From contig PWKM01000079.1 in assembly GCA_003559755.1 (NCBI GenBank), positions 1-20,175 of the forward strand: a stretch of DNA of 20,175 bases, written 5' to 3'. How positions within the stretch are numbered: position 1 is the first letter of the stretch; every line of letters begins with the position of its first letter. The stretch comes from Planctomycetota bacterium. GTDB taxonomy: Bacteria > Planctomycetota > PUPC01. The notes under the pieces were generated by a model. That model was not told the DNA's origin and did no database searches. It saw only the letters and a program-made list of their open reading frames with translations. A program made the translations under genes and the position numbers. Positions 1-9,068 of this stretch are shown in pieces.

Positions 1-103
1 CGCCGACCAGCAGCGGCTTCCCGCGAAGTTCCGGTCGGTCCAGCTTCTCCACGGCGGCGAAGAACTCGTCCATGTCCACGTGGAGAATCTGCCGATCGTC
101 CAT
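1..103 (-). CDS. dinB: DNA polymerase IV (Y-family), N-terminal fragment
   Basis: Only the first 34 codons are inside the window; the gene continues past the left edge. The N-terminus reads ILHVDMDEFFAAVEK followed by RPELRGKPLLVG, which matches the start of DinB proteins. Asp10 corresponds to the first catalytic metal-binding aspartate and Phe15 to the steric-gate Phe that excludes ribonucleotides (E. coli Asp8 and Phe13). The family carries out error-prone translesion synthesis. The ATG lies 3 nt after the TAA of the upstream DUF4236-TPR gene, and the likely ribosome-binding site (GGTGGAG) is inside the last codons of that gene, so the two are probably translationally coupled. The catalytic SxDE region and the C-terminal clamp-binding peptide are not visible. 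Confidence 0.88.
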   Translation of the reverse strand, partial: MDDRQILHVDMDEFFAAVEKLDRPELRGKPLLVG

Positions 104-106
104 CGA

Positions 107-1147
107 TTACGGCTCCACCAGCCCGAGCCGTTCGGCCACGTCCTCGTAGTCGGGCGCATCGGCGTAGAGCTTTTCGAACTCGCTCCGTGCTCGACCTGTC
201 CTGCCCGACTGTTCGTACACACAGGCCCGCTCATAGCGGATATCCCGCAGGAGCTCGGCCGGTCGGTCCTTCTTCCGCCTCAGTGCGTAGGTGAGCGTAT
301 CGCGGGCGGCGTCGAGCAGTCCGAGCGTGCGGAGAGCTTTCGCCTTGTACAGGAGGAGCGCGGTGTGGACCATGGTCTCGTTCTCCACATCGGCGGCCAT
401 CGAGACGATGCGCTGAGCGATCTTCTTGTCATCCGGTCGGGCGGCGTACAGGAGCTCGGCTTCCGCCAGATAGACCACCACGTCGCCCGGTTCCAGTTTA
501 TCGAGCCGCCGCAGACAGTTCAGGGCGTCCTGTGGGCGCCGCTGGAGTTGGTAAACCTCGGCCAGTGCGAGGAGGCAGCCCCGGAGGCCGGGCTCGGCGT
601 GTGCCGAGACCTGATCGGTGATGCGCAGGGTAGTTCGGGCGTCGATCCCATACTTGCCGAGCAGCCGCCCCAGCCGCCGGTGGTTCCGGGTGGCGATCGT
701 CAGGCAGGTCTCCGCCTCTTCATAGTCGCCGGCATCGAGGGCGAGCAGGCCGGACATGTAGGCCGCGTCGGGCAGTTCCGTCGCTTTGCGAAGATAGCCG
801 CGGGCGCCCGTCTGGTTTCCGCCGACCAGTTCGCGGCATCCGTCGACAAAATCTTCCTCCTCCTGAGGGGTGACCAGCCGCTGGAAAAACCCCATCGAGA
901 GGCGAGTTTCCGGTCGGGCGGCCGGCTCCGGCGGAGTTGACCCCCCTCCCCTCTTGCCCTTGCCGCGCGACGAAGTCGCCGTGTAAAAAAGTCCTGTGCC
1001 CGGGATGCCCATCGTGGTCCGGCGACCGCGCGGGCTGACCGTGAATTTGGCTCCGCGTGGGCCGAACGACAGCGAGCCGCCGGACTTGCTGAGATTGACT
1101 GTCACGCCGGGCGCGATTTTCATTCGACGCCAGAATCGAAATGCCAT
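107..1147 (-). CDS. DUF4236 domain protein with C-terminal TPR-like repeats
   Basis: A 346-residue protein. Residues 1 to about 55 (MAFRFWRRMKIAPGVTVNLS, then SKSG, FGPRGAKFTVSPRG, TMGIPGTGLFYT) match the DUF4236 pattern, a short domain of unknown function usually at the extreme N-terminus. A Gly/Lys/Ser-rich linker follows. From about residue 95 the chain is helical with TPR-like pairs, for example around YMSGLLALDAGDYEEAETCL, GCLLALAEVYQLQRRPQDAL and ERACVYEQSGRTGRARSEFE. No signal peptide or membrane span is visible. The ATG at 1147 was chosen over a start 49 codons upstream because a GAGGAG ribosome-binding site sits 7-8 nt before it and the DUF4236 domain begins there. It lies 3 nt before dinB. 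The function is unknown; TPRs suggest a protein-binding role. Confidence 0.85.
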   Translation of the reverse strand: MAFRFWRRMKIAPGVTVNLSKSGGSLSFGPRGAKFTVSPRGRRTTMGIPGTGLFYTATSSRGKGKRGGGSTPPEPAARPETRLSMGFFQRLVTPQEEEDFVDGCRELVGGNQTGARGYLRKATELPDAAYMSGLLALDAGDYEEAETCLTIATRNHRRLGRLLGKYGIDARTTLRITDQVSAHAEPGLRGCLLALAEVYQLQRRPQDALNCLRRLDKLEPGDVVVYLAEAELLYAARPDDKKIAQRIVSMAADVENETMVHTALLLYKAKALRTLGLLDAARDTLTYALRRKKDRPAELLRDIRYERACVYEQSGRTGRARSEFEKLYADAPDYEDVAERLGLVEP

Positions 1148-1314
1148 AAAACTCTCCTCTCGCGGATCGGCTGACCGGTGCCCACAAGGCCGGTATATGA
1201 AACCGAACGGCTCGGCCCAGGGAGCGCCCATACTCACCGCAGGCCGGAGGCCGGCGCTATATGCCCGGGATACGAAGTGCGTCACACTGAACAAGAAACT
1301 CTGCCCCGGCGGGT

Positions 1315-1341
1315 AAAAGCCGTCGGGAAGGGCCTCCCCGA
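1315..1341 (-). terminator. Possible intrinsic terminator after the membrane protein gene
   Basis: Directly after the TGA of the 583-codon gene, the minus strand reads TCGGGGAG-GCC-CTTCCCGA (1341 down to 1323), an 8-bp stem with one G-T pair and a 3-nt loop. CGGC and a run of four T (1318-1315) follow. The T run is short and 4 nt from the stem, so this is a plausible but weak terminator. Confidence 0.35.
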
Positions 1342-3093
1342 TCAGTCCACGGCCGGTGTCGGTTCATCAAGTTCGGCCTCGTCCTCGACTTCCCGATCTT
1401 CCGGCAGTCCGGTGATCTCCCAGTAGCGGTAGCCAGCGATCTCGATCTCTTCGTGCGGGTAACGGCGAAAATGGCCGGCCACGTCTTTGCGTTCGACTCC
1501 TGCGAATCGCATTTCGTTCCAGGGCCGAGTCATGTGATCCTCGTCGGCGAACAGCCGATGGACGAATACTCGCCCGCCCTGTTCGAGCACTTCCTCGATC
1601 GCACGGTCGCCGCGGCGGAGCATGAAGCCGAGCCGGTCGTCTTCCGGGCCGACGTAAACTTCCAGCCAGTGGGTTCGATGGATCGGTGCGAAGTAAGCCC
1701 AGTACTCGCTGGCCAGGCAGCCGCCGGGCCCGAACACCAGGTCATCCGTCGAGACCTCTGACGAGACCGCTTTCACCTCTTGCAGCGCTTCGTTGTTTGC
1801 CGGGTCGTGCTGGGGAATGTAGGCGAAGACGAGGCCTGCCGTGGCGACAATGGCCAGGATAGCCGGGACGCCGATGGAAAGCACGTTGGCGAACTTCTCC
1901 TCCCGGCGGTTGCGGCAGGCGTCGACGTAGGCCAGAGCCAGCATCACCACATAGGCCGGCATCGCCAGATTCATGAAGAAGCCGCCCCAGTAGATGTGAA
2001 ACGCCTGGTAAAAAACGATGATAAATAAGGATACGATGACCACGTTCCGCCAGCTTGCCACGATATGCCGCCACGAGCGGATGAGGCGCCAGATCAACCC
2101 CGCCTGTACCGCTCCCAGGGAAAGCACGATCGGGATACGCCACCAGAAATCCGCCAGGTAGGCCCCCAGGCCGTTGTCCCCGAGCAGTACCCGCTTTGCC
2201 TGGTGAGTGGGCAGCCCCAGCGGAGTCGCCCAGTTGAGGAACCCGGCGCCCAGCTTCATCGGCGTCTCGAGAACCCCCATTCGAGCACCCGCCGGCCAGC
2301 CATAGGCGGGGCCAACCAGCCAAGCCCATAAGCCGGAGAGGTCGGACACCTCGACGACGAAGAAAGCGATATACAGGTACGGAACCCAGACCAGTACGCC
2401 GACAACGCCGAGGTAAACACCGGCGACACCAAACCGCTTGCGCCAGCCGCTCTCCACCGAGAGCATGCAGGCGGCCAGTGCACCCGGCACCAGCATCACG
2501 TGCAGGTACTGAATATGGGCCGCCATTGCGTGAAAGACGCCGACGGCCACGGCGAGCAGGTACGGCCTGGACCGTTCGCCCCGCATCGCGAGCAGGAACA
2601 TGAAATAGATGGCGATAGTCTGAAACATCTTGTTCGTGGCGTACGTCTCCACGTCGGTCGCGTGGCGCCATATATACGGGGTCAGCCCGAACAGGGCGGC
2701 GGTGAAGATCGACACCCCCGGGCGCTTCGTCAGATGCCACATGATCAGGAACATAACGGCGATCATCACCCCGCCGAAAAGGGCGTTGACCGTCTGCAGG
2801 GCGATGAGCGCTCGGCCCGGAAGGCCCACCGCCTGCCACGCCAGGTAGATGCCGCGCACCATCGGCCCGTACATCAGGTGGTCCGCCTTGAAATCGACAT
2901 CGCGCAGACCTTCGGCGGTGCGAGCTTGCCACACCATATCGCCGTTATACTGGCCGGTCCGAAGCCCAATGTACAGGATGCTGAAACACAGGAAGATTGC
3001 GACAGCGGCCACCCAAGGCAGGCGGTTCCTCGAGCTGGATTGCGGCGATGCGGTCTGGCCATCCACCATCGGCAGATCGTGCAGTTCGTCCAT
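1342..3093 (-). CDS. Multi-pass membrane protein, GT-C glycosyltransferase-like
   Basis: A 583-residue protein with a short cytoplasmic N-terminus, roughly ten hydrophobic membrane segments between about residues 27 and 430, and a soluble C-terminal domain of about 150 residues. Acidic residues after the first span (YNGDMVWQARTAEG), a HATDVETYATNK stretch in a later loop and many aromatic periplasmic segments resemble GT-C fold enzymes such as DUF2723 or ArnT/PMT-like proteins, which use polyprenyl-linked sugars. I cannot place it in a named family. The C-terminus ends in a very acidic tail (EDREVEDEAELDEPTPAVD). It starts 30 bp after ribE on the same strand with an AAAGGAG site, so the two are probably cotranscribed. 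The link to riboflavin synthesis is unclear, and a general membrane-protein role remains possible. Confidence 0.8.
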   Translation of the reverse strand: MDELHDLPMVDGQTASPQSSSRNRLPWVAAVAIFLCFSILYIGLRTGQYNGDMVWQARTAEGLRDVDFKADHLMYGPMVRGIYLAWQAVGLPGRALIALQTVNALFGGVMIAVMFLIMWHLTKRPGVSIFTAALFGLTPYIWRHATDVETYATNKMFQTIAIYFMFLLAMRGERSRPYLLAVAVGVFHAMAAHIQYLHVMLVPGALAACMLSVESGWRKRFGVAGVYLGVVGVLVWVPYLYIAFFVVEVSDLSGLWAWLVGPAYGWPAGARMGVLETPMKLGAGFLNWATPLGLPTHQAKRVLLGDNGLGAYLADFWWRIPIVLSLGAVQAGLIWRLIRSWRHIVASWRNVVIVSLFIIVFYQAFHIYWGGFFMNLAMPAYVVMLALAYVDACRNRREEKFANVLSIGVPAILAIVATAGLVFAYIPQHDPANNEALQEVKAVSSEVSTDDLVFGPGGCLASEYWAYFAPIHRTHWLEVYVGPEDDRLGFMLRRGDRAIEEVLEQGGRVFVHRLFADEDHMTRPWNEMRFAGVERKDVAGHFRRYPHEEIEIAGYRYWEITGLPEDREVEDEAELDEPTPAVD

Positions 3094-3123
3094 GATCCAT
3101 ATTCTCCTTTGTTTGTTCTCTCC

Positions 3124-3765
3124 TCAGGCGAAGCCGGTCCGGCGCAGCATATCGAGCGTGATCGAGCCGGCTTCCGCCGAACCCCGCAGCGCCCGGAACA
3201 CATGCTTGCCCAGGATGTCCGTTTCTATGTTGACCTTGTCGCCCGGCCGCCTGAAGCCCAGAGTTGTCTCGTCGAGCGTGGTGGGCACGATTGCGCAGGC
3301 GAACGACTGGTCGGCCAATGCGGCCACGGTCAAACTGATGCCATCGACGGCGATCGATCCCTTGGGCACGATCTCTTCCAGTATCGTCTGGGAAACACGA
3401 AAAATGAGTTCCGAGCTCCCGCCCGATTGCCGTATGTTTTCGATGGTTCCAATCCCATCGACATGCCCCAGGACAAAGTGTCCGCCCAGCGGGTCACCAA
3501 CGCGAAGAGCCGGCTCGATGATGACCCGGTCGCCCACCCGTAATTCCCCGAGGGTGGTTCGCGAGAGAGTCTCTTCGACCACGTCGAACAGGCATTCGCC
3601 CCCCGCTCTCTCCGCCACGGTGAGGCAGGCACCGTTCACGCAGATGCTCTCGCGATAGGCGGCCTCCTCGCCCAGAGACGCCAGCTCGATACCCAGCCGA
3701 GCCCCTTCCGCCGTCCTGGCGAAACGCGTGACTCGCCCGAGCGTCCTGATGATTCCTGTGAACAT
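3124..3765 (-). CDS. ribE: Riboflavin synthase, alpha chain
   Basis: This 213-residue protein has the usual length for the family. Riboflavin synthase dismutates two 6,7-dimethyl-8-ribityllumazine molecules to riboflavin and a pyrimidinedione in the cytoplasm. The two homologous lumazine-binding barrels are visible. The first starts MFTGII and carries ESICVNGACLTV and TLGELRVGDRVIIEPALRVGD. The second starts GGHFVLGHVDGIG and carries VPKGSIAVDGISLTV and TTLGFRRPGDKVNIETDILGKHV. The ATG is preceded by GGAGGGG at 5 nt spacing, and a sigma70-like promoter lies just upstream. No other rib gene is in the window, so ribE is separated from the rest of the pathway here. The membrane protein gene follows in the same direction. 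Confidence 0.96.
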   Translation of the reverse strand: MFTGIIRTLGRVTRFARTAEGARLGIELASLGEEAAYRESICVNGACLTVAERAGGECLFDVVEETLSRTTLGELRVGDRVIIEPALRVGDPLGGHFVLGHVDGIGTIENIRQSGGSSELIFRVSQTILEEIVPKGSIAVDGISLTVAALADQSFACAIVPTTLDETTLGFRRPGDKVNIETDILGKHVFRALRGSAEAGSITLDMLRRTGFA

Positions 3766-3788
3766 CTGCCCCTCCGTGTTCAGTTTGA

Positions 3789-3817
3789 ATTGTATCCGTA
3801 CCGGTACGAAACGTCAA
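3789..3817 (-). promoter_or_regulatory. Sigma70-like promoter of ribE with palindromic spacer
   Basis: On the minus strand, TTGACG (3817-3812) is separated by 17 nt from TACAAT (3794-3789), close to the sigma70 consensus. The -10 box ends about 23 nt before the ribE ATG, leaving a leader of around 17 nt, too short for an FMN riboswitch. The spacer contains the perfect 12-bp palindrome CGTACCGGTACG (3797-3808), which is well placed for an operator. Confidence 0.7.
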
Positions 3818-3938
3818 CGGATATTCGAGCCCGGGCCGAAGGACTTCGTGCCTCCGCCCGTGCCTGACGATACAACTATTTCGACGCGCAAAGTGGGGAC
3901 CATGTACCTGCGCACCCCGGATTTCTTGTATTTTGGGC

Positions 3939-3966
3939 TTGACACGGCTCGGAAAGCGTCTATGAT
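3939..3966 (+). promoter_or_regulatory. Sigma70-like promoter of the polA-coaE-rho operon
   Basis: TTGACA (3939-3944), a 16-nt spacer and TATGAT (3961-3966) give a near-consensus promoter on the plus strand. The expected start is around 3973, about 290 nt before the polA ATG. No open reading frame with gene-like features lies between, so the promoter most likely serves polA through a long leader. Confidence 0.65.
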
Positions 3967-3972
3967 TATACG

Positions 3973-4263
3973 TAGTGGGCGGGAGCAAACATAGCCGCCA
4001 ACATTTCCGGACCAGTCCGTCGGCGGGATAACTGTTGTTATCCCCTGTACGAAACCGCAACGGAGTTTCAAGATTACCCAAACGCCGTCCGTTGCATCTG
4101 ATTTGACATGAATTCCCGTTTAAAGCTTCCTTGACCGCAAACCGGGCGCTTCCCGATGCGGGCTTTCGCCCGTTCCGGCAGCTCGCGCTTGATCCACACA
4201 GCGACCCGACATCTGCAGGCAATCTCGGATGAATCCTGAAAAGCAGACGACAGCGAGCCGGCA
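3973..4263 (+). promoter_or_regulatory. Long structured 5' leader of polA
   Basis: This is most of the 498-bp divergent gap. It holds several possible RNA structures in plus-strand order: CCGCC (3995-3999) with GGCGG (4022-4026) enclosing CGGA-CCAG-TCCG (4008-4019); GGGATAAC-TGTT-GTTATCCC (4025-4044), a perfect 8-bp hairpin; GAAAC (4051-4055) with GTTTC (4065-4069); GCAACGGA (4057-4064) with TCCGTTGC (4088-4095), 8 bp that start inside the loop of the previous hairpin; and CGGGC-TTTC-GCCCG (4159-4172). No T run follows any of these, and no clear ribosome-binding site precedes the polA ATG. I recognise no known riboswitch class. The remainder of the gap (3818-3938) shows nothing. Confidence 0.45.
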
Positions 4264-6957
4264 ATGAGCAGAAAGTTCATACTGGTGGACGGACACGCTC
4301 ATTGCTATCGGTCGTTCTATGCCATCCGCCACCTTTCCGCGCCCGACGGCCGTCCGACCAATGCCGCCTTCGGGTTCACACGGCTCATCCTCAACCTGCT
4401 CAAGAAAGAGAAACCCGATTACCTGGCTGTGGCCTTCGACACCGCCGACCTGACTTTCCGGCACGAGCAGTACGAGGACTACAAAGCACAACGCCAGCCG
4501 ATGCCGGATGACCTCAGCCCGCAGATGCCCATCATCCGAGACATCCTCGATGCGGCCAACGTGCCCGTACTTGCCGTCCCCGGTTATGAGGCCGACGACG
4601 TGATCGGCACGCTGGCGAAGCAGGCATCCAGCAAGGGCATCGACGTGTACATCGCAACCGGAGACAAGGACGCTCTGCAGCTTCTGGACGAACACATCCG
4701 CATCTACGACACACAATCGGGCAAGGCCTATTCCGCCGATGACCTGGAGAAGGACAAGGGCATCCGGCCCGAGCAGGTACCCGACATGATGGCGCTGTCC
4801 GGCGATACCAGCGACAACGTGCCCGGCATCCGCGGCGTCGGCCCCAAGACCGCCCTCAAGTTGATCCAGGAATACGGGACTCTCGATAACGTGCTCGATC
4901 ACGCCGACGAGGTCAGCGGAGATGTCCTCAGCAAGCGGCTCGCCGAGGGCGCCGACGACGCCCGTGCCAGCCGCCGGCTCGTACAACTCGATGTCGATGT
5001 CCCCCTGGAACTGTCGGTCGAAGACTGCCGACGACGCGAGCCGGACAAGGCGAAGCTGATCGAGATTTTCCGCGACCTGGGATTCAAGAAGTTCATCGTC
5101 GAACTGGGCGACACGGAAGACCTGGCCGATCCGCCGCCCGTGACGACCGACCGCGGCGCAGTCGAATACCACATCGTCCAAACGCCGGAGCAGCTCGACA
5201 AGCTGGTCGGGCAGCTCGCCGAACAGGACTGGTTCTCGTTCGACCTCGAGACAACCAGCCGACGGCCGATGAAAGCGCACATCGTCGGGCTGTCCTTCGC
5301 GTTGTCGGAGCGCGAGGCATGGTATGTCCCAGTTGCCGGGCCGCTCGGCAGCAAGACTTTGCCAGTGGAAGATGTCCTCGACGCACTTCGGCCTCTTCTG
5401 GAAAATGAGCGGCCAAACAAGATCGGGCAGAATCTCAAGTACGACGCCGTCGTGCTCTGCAACAATGGCATCCGGATGCGGGGCATCACCTTCGACACAA
5501 TGGTCGCGGCCTATCTGCTCGACCCAGATCGTCGGCGGTATAACCTGGACGACCTGACACTCGGCTATCTCGGCTATCGCAAGACGCCCATCGCCGAGCT
5601 GATCGGAACGGGGAAGAACCAGATCACGATGGACCGCGTCGAGGTGAGCAAGGCGGCCGACTACGCTTGCGAAGACGCCGATGCCGTCGTCCGGCTGTAC
5701 CACGTGCTGGCCCCGCAACTTGATGAGAGCGGGCTTGCCCGGCTCGCACGCGACCTTGAATTTCCCCTGGTCGAAGTCCTGGCCGAGATGGAGTACACAG
5801 GCATCCCGTTCGACGCCAGCGCCCTCGCCGACATCTCCGAGGAACTGTCAGCGGAACTGGAGTTCATCGCCGGCCATATCTACGACGAGGCGGGCGAAAC
5901 GTTCAACATCAACTCGCCCCAGCAGCTCTCCGTCGTGCTCTTCGACAAGCTGGGCCTCCCGCCCAAGCGGAAGACCCAGACCGGCTATTCGACCGCGGCG
6001 GGCGTACTCGAAGAACTCGCCATCGATTACCCCATCGCCGCCATGGTCAGCCGCTACCGCCAGCTCCAGAAGCTCAAAAACACTTACACCGACGTCCTGC
6101 CCAGGATGGTCAACAAGGCGACCGGGCGAATCCATACCTCGTTCAATCAGACGATGACCGCGACCGGGCGGCTGTCGAGCAGCGAGCCCAACCTCCAGAA
6201 TATCCCCGTTCGGACCGAAGAAGGACGGAACGTCCGGCGGGCATTTGTCGCCTCGAGTGACGACCGTCGGCTACTCGCCGCCGACTACTCGCAGATCGAG
6301 CTGCGGATCATGGCACATCTGTCAGACGATCCCGCCCTGTGCGACGCATTTCGATCGGGCCTCGACATCCACTCGTTTGTCGCCGCCGAAATCAACGGCG
6401 TTGGCGTGGACGATGTCGACCGCGGCATGCGCCGACGGGCAAAGGCCGTCAACTTCGGCATCATCTACGGACTGACTCCCTACGGGCTGTCCCGAGGTAT
6501 CGGCGTATCGGTGGAAACCGCTTCCGATTTCATCGATGCATACTTTAAACGGTACAGCCGGGTCCAGGAGTTTATCGAGACCACAATCGAGTTCGCCCGC
6601 GAGCATGGGTTCGTCACCACGATGTTCGGACGACGCCGGTATCTCAAGAATATCAGCTCCGAAAACGCCAACGAGCGGCGCTACGCCGAACGAATGGCAG
6701 TGAACGCGGTCATCCAGGGCACAGCGGCCGACATGGCCAAAATCGCGATGAACCGCATATACCGCCGGATCGAATCCGAAAATCGCCCGGTGCAGATGCT
6801 CCTGCAGATACACGACGAACTCGTCTTCGAGGTCCAGCTCGACGGGATGGACGCCGAACGAGAAATGATACGCGATGAGATGGTCGGAGCCGGAAAGCTC
6901 GACGTGCCGGTCAAAGTCAACATTGGAGTGGGCCCCAACTGGCTCGATGCAAAGTGA
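4264..6957 (+). CDS. polA: DNA polymerase I
   Basis: An 897-residue, full-length three-domain enzyme for Okazaki-fragment processing and repair. Residues 1 to about 290 form the 5' nuclease, with LVDGHAHCYRSFYA, GYEADD, TGDKD and SGDTSDNVPG. The proofreading domain (about 310-500) keeps its catalytic residues: Asp327 and Glu329 in FDLETTS, Asp394 in GQNLKYD, and the YACEDAD motif. The polymerase domain has motif A DYSQIELR (Asp674), motif B RRRAKAVNFGIIYG (Lys727, Phe731) and motif C QIHDE (850-852). Phe at 731 predicts discrimination against dideoxynucleotides. Many bacterial PolA proteins have lost proofreading residues; this one appears intact. No strong ribosome-binding site precedes the ATG, which follows a long structured leader. 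The stop is immediately next to coaE. Confidence 0.98.
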   Translation: MSRKFILVDGHAHCYRSFYAIRHLSAPDGRPTNAAFGFTRLILNLLKKEKPDYLAVAFDTADLTFRHEQYEDYKAQRQPMPDDLSPQMPIIRDILDAANVPVLAVPGYEADDVIGTLAKQASSKGIDVYIATGDKDALQLLDEHIRIYDTQSGKAYSADDLEKDKGIRPEQVPDMMALSGDTSDNVPGIRGVGPKTALKLIQEYGTLDNVLDHADEVSGDVLSKRLAEGADDARASRRLVQLDVDVPLELSVEDCRRREPDKAKLIEIFRDLGFKKFIVELGDTEDLADPPPVTTDRGAVEYHIVQTPEQLDKLVGQLAEQDWFSFDLETTSRRPMKAHIVGLSFALSEREAWYVPVAGPLGSKTLPVEDVLDALRPLLENERPNKIGQNLKYDAVVLCNNGIRMRGITFDTMVAAYLLDPDRRRYNLDDLTLGYLGYRKTPIAELIGTGKNQITMDRVEVSKAADYACEDADAVVRLYHVLAPQLDESGLARLARDLEFPLVEVLAEMEYTGIPFDASALADISEELSAELEFIAGHIYDEAGETFNINSPQQLSVVLFDKLGLPPKRKTQTGYSTAAGVLEELAIDYPIAAMVSRYRQLQKLKNTYTDVLPRMVNKATGRIHTSFNQTMTATGRLSSSEPNLQNIPVRTEEGRNVRRAFVASSDDRRLLAADYSQIELRIMAHLSDDPALCDAFRSGLDIHSFVAAEINGVGVDDVDRGMRRRAKAVNFGIIYGLTPYGLSRGIGVSVETASDFIDAYFKRYSRVQEFIETTIEFAREHGFVTTMFGRRRYLKNISSENANERRYAERMAVNAVIQGTAADMAKIAMNRIYRRIESENRPVQMLLQIHDELVFEVQLDGMDAEREMIRDEMVGAGKLDVPVKVNIGVGPNWLDAK

Positions 6958-6959
6958 GT

Positions 6960-7619
6960 ATGCCCGTGACCGAACAGAACCATCAGCGGACCGCCAACAC
7001 CGGCCGGAAGCAGAAATGCACCGTTCTGGGCCTGGTCGGCGGTGTCGGGAGCGGCAAATCGACGGTCGCCCGGCTCTTCGGAGAATGGGGAGCCGAGGTC
7101 ATCGATGCAGATGCCATCTGCTCCGAACTGCACCGCACCCCCGACGTCCGGGAGGCCATAGAGGCCGAATGGGGCCGGGATATCTTTACCGAGGGCGGTC
7201 AACTCGACCGCGCCCGGCTGGCGGACATCGTGTTCGACCGGCCCGGCGACCTGAATAAACTGAACGCAATCCTCCACCCGCGCGTGATCGAGCGAATCGA
7301 ACGCAGGATCACCGCCTGCCGCACTGACGGAGGGCCTCCGCTGTGCGTGATCGACGCCCCGCTGCTGCTGGAGACCGGGCTCGATCGCCTCTGCGATACC
7401 GTGGCGTTTATCGATTGTGACCGGGACACACGGGTTTGTCGTCTGGCCCGGGAACGCCACTGGCCCCCCGAAGAAATAGAGCGACGTGAGGCGCGCCAGA
7501 CCTCCATCGAGGAGAAACGCAAACGCGCCAATGTGACAATCTGCAACCAGGGCGACCTTCGGACCACCCGCCGCATGGTCCGAGACATCGCCCAAGCACT
7601 CACAGACACTGGAGAATAG
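6960..7619 (+). CDS. coaE: Dephospho-CoA kinase
   Basis: About 219 residues. It phosphorylates the 3'-hydroxyl of dephospho-CoA with ATP, the last step of coenzyme A synthesis. The P-loop is GGVGSGKST (27-35). IDADAICSELH and IDAPLLLETGLD follow at the positions expected for the substrate-binding and Walker B-like segments, and RQTSIEEKRKRANVTICNQGDL is the conserved C-terminal region with the R-A-x-x-x-I-x-N pattern. The N-terminal 20 residues before the first strand are an unusual polar extension. Two starts are possible: GTG at 6954, overlapping the polA TGA by 4 nt, or ATG at 6960, used here. Neither has a clear ribosome-binding site, so translation is probably coupled to polA. The stop is 1 nt before rho. 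Confidence 0.93.
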   Translation: MPVTEQNHQRTANTGRKQKCTVLGLVGGVGSGKSTVARLFGEWGAEVIDADAICSELHRTPDVREAIEAEWGRDIFTEGGQLDRARLADIVFDRPGDLNKLNAILHPRVIERIERRITACRTDGGPPLCVIDAPLLLETGLDRLCDTVAFIDCDRDTRVCRLARERHWPPEEIERREARQTSIEEKRKRANVTICNQGDLRTTRRMVRDIAQALTDTGE

Positions 7620-7620
7620 G

Positions 7621-9003
<1,383 letters not shown>

Positions 9004-9013
9004 ATCGGCATCC

Positions 9014-9027
9014 CGTCAAACTTGACG
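9014..9027. repeat. Palindrome overlapping the tRNA promoter -35 box
   Basis: CGTCAA (9014-9019), a 2-nt centre and TTGACG (9022-9027) form a perfect inverted repeat with 6-bp arms. The right arm is the -35 box of the tRNA-Ser promoter. It could be an operator or chance, and it lies 11 nt after the rho stop. Confidence 0.4.
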
Positions 9028-9050
9028 AAGCCAGAGCGGACCAATATAGT
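9022..9050 (+). promoter_or_regulatory. Sigma70-like promoter of tRNA-Ser
   Basis: TTGACG (9022-9027), a 17-nt spacer and TATAGT (9045-9050). The expected start at about 9057 is around 12 nt before the mature 5' end of the tRNA, a typical distance. Confidence 0.75.
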
Positions 9051-9068
9051 ACCAGTAGCAGGAACACC

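Noticed and set aside
1148..1294. 49-codon N-terminal extension of the DUF4236 protein
   Set aside because: The extension is not conserved in character, and a good GAGGAG site and the domain start point to the ATG at 1147.
4088..4130. Second promoter close to polA (TTGACA at 4103)
   Set aside because: No acceptable -10 box lies 16-18 nt downstream.
3766..4263. FMN riboswitch upstream of ribE
   Set aside because: The minus-strand sequence lacks the conserved RFN core segments, and the promoter leaves only about 17 nt of leader.
4120..5718. Long open frame antisense to polA (532 codons)
   Set aside because: It lies opposite highly conserved PolA motifs, has no recognisable domain or ribosome-binding site, and is explained by GC-rich codon bias.
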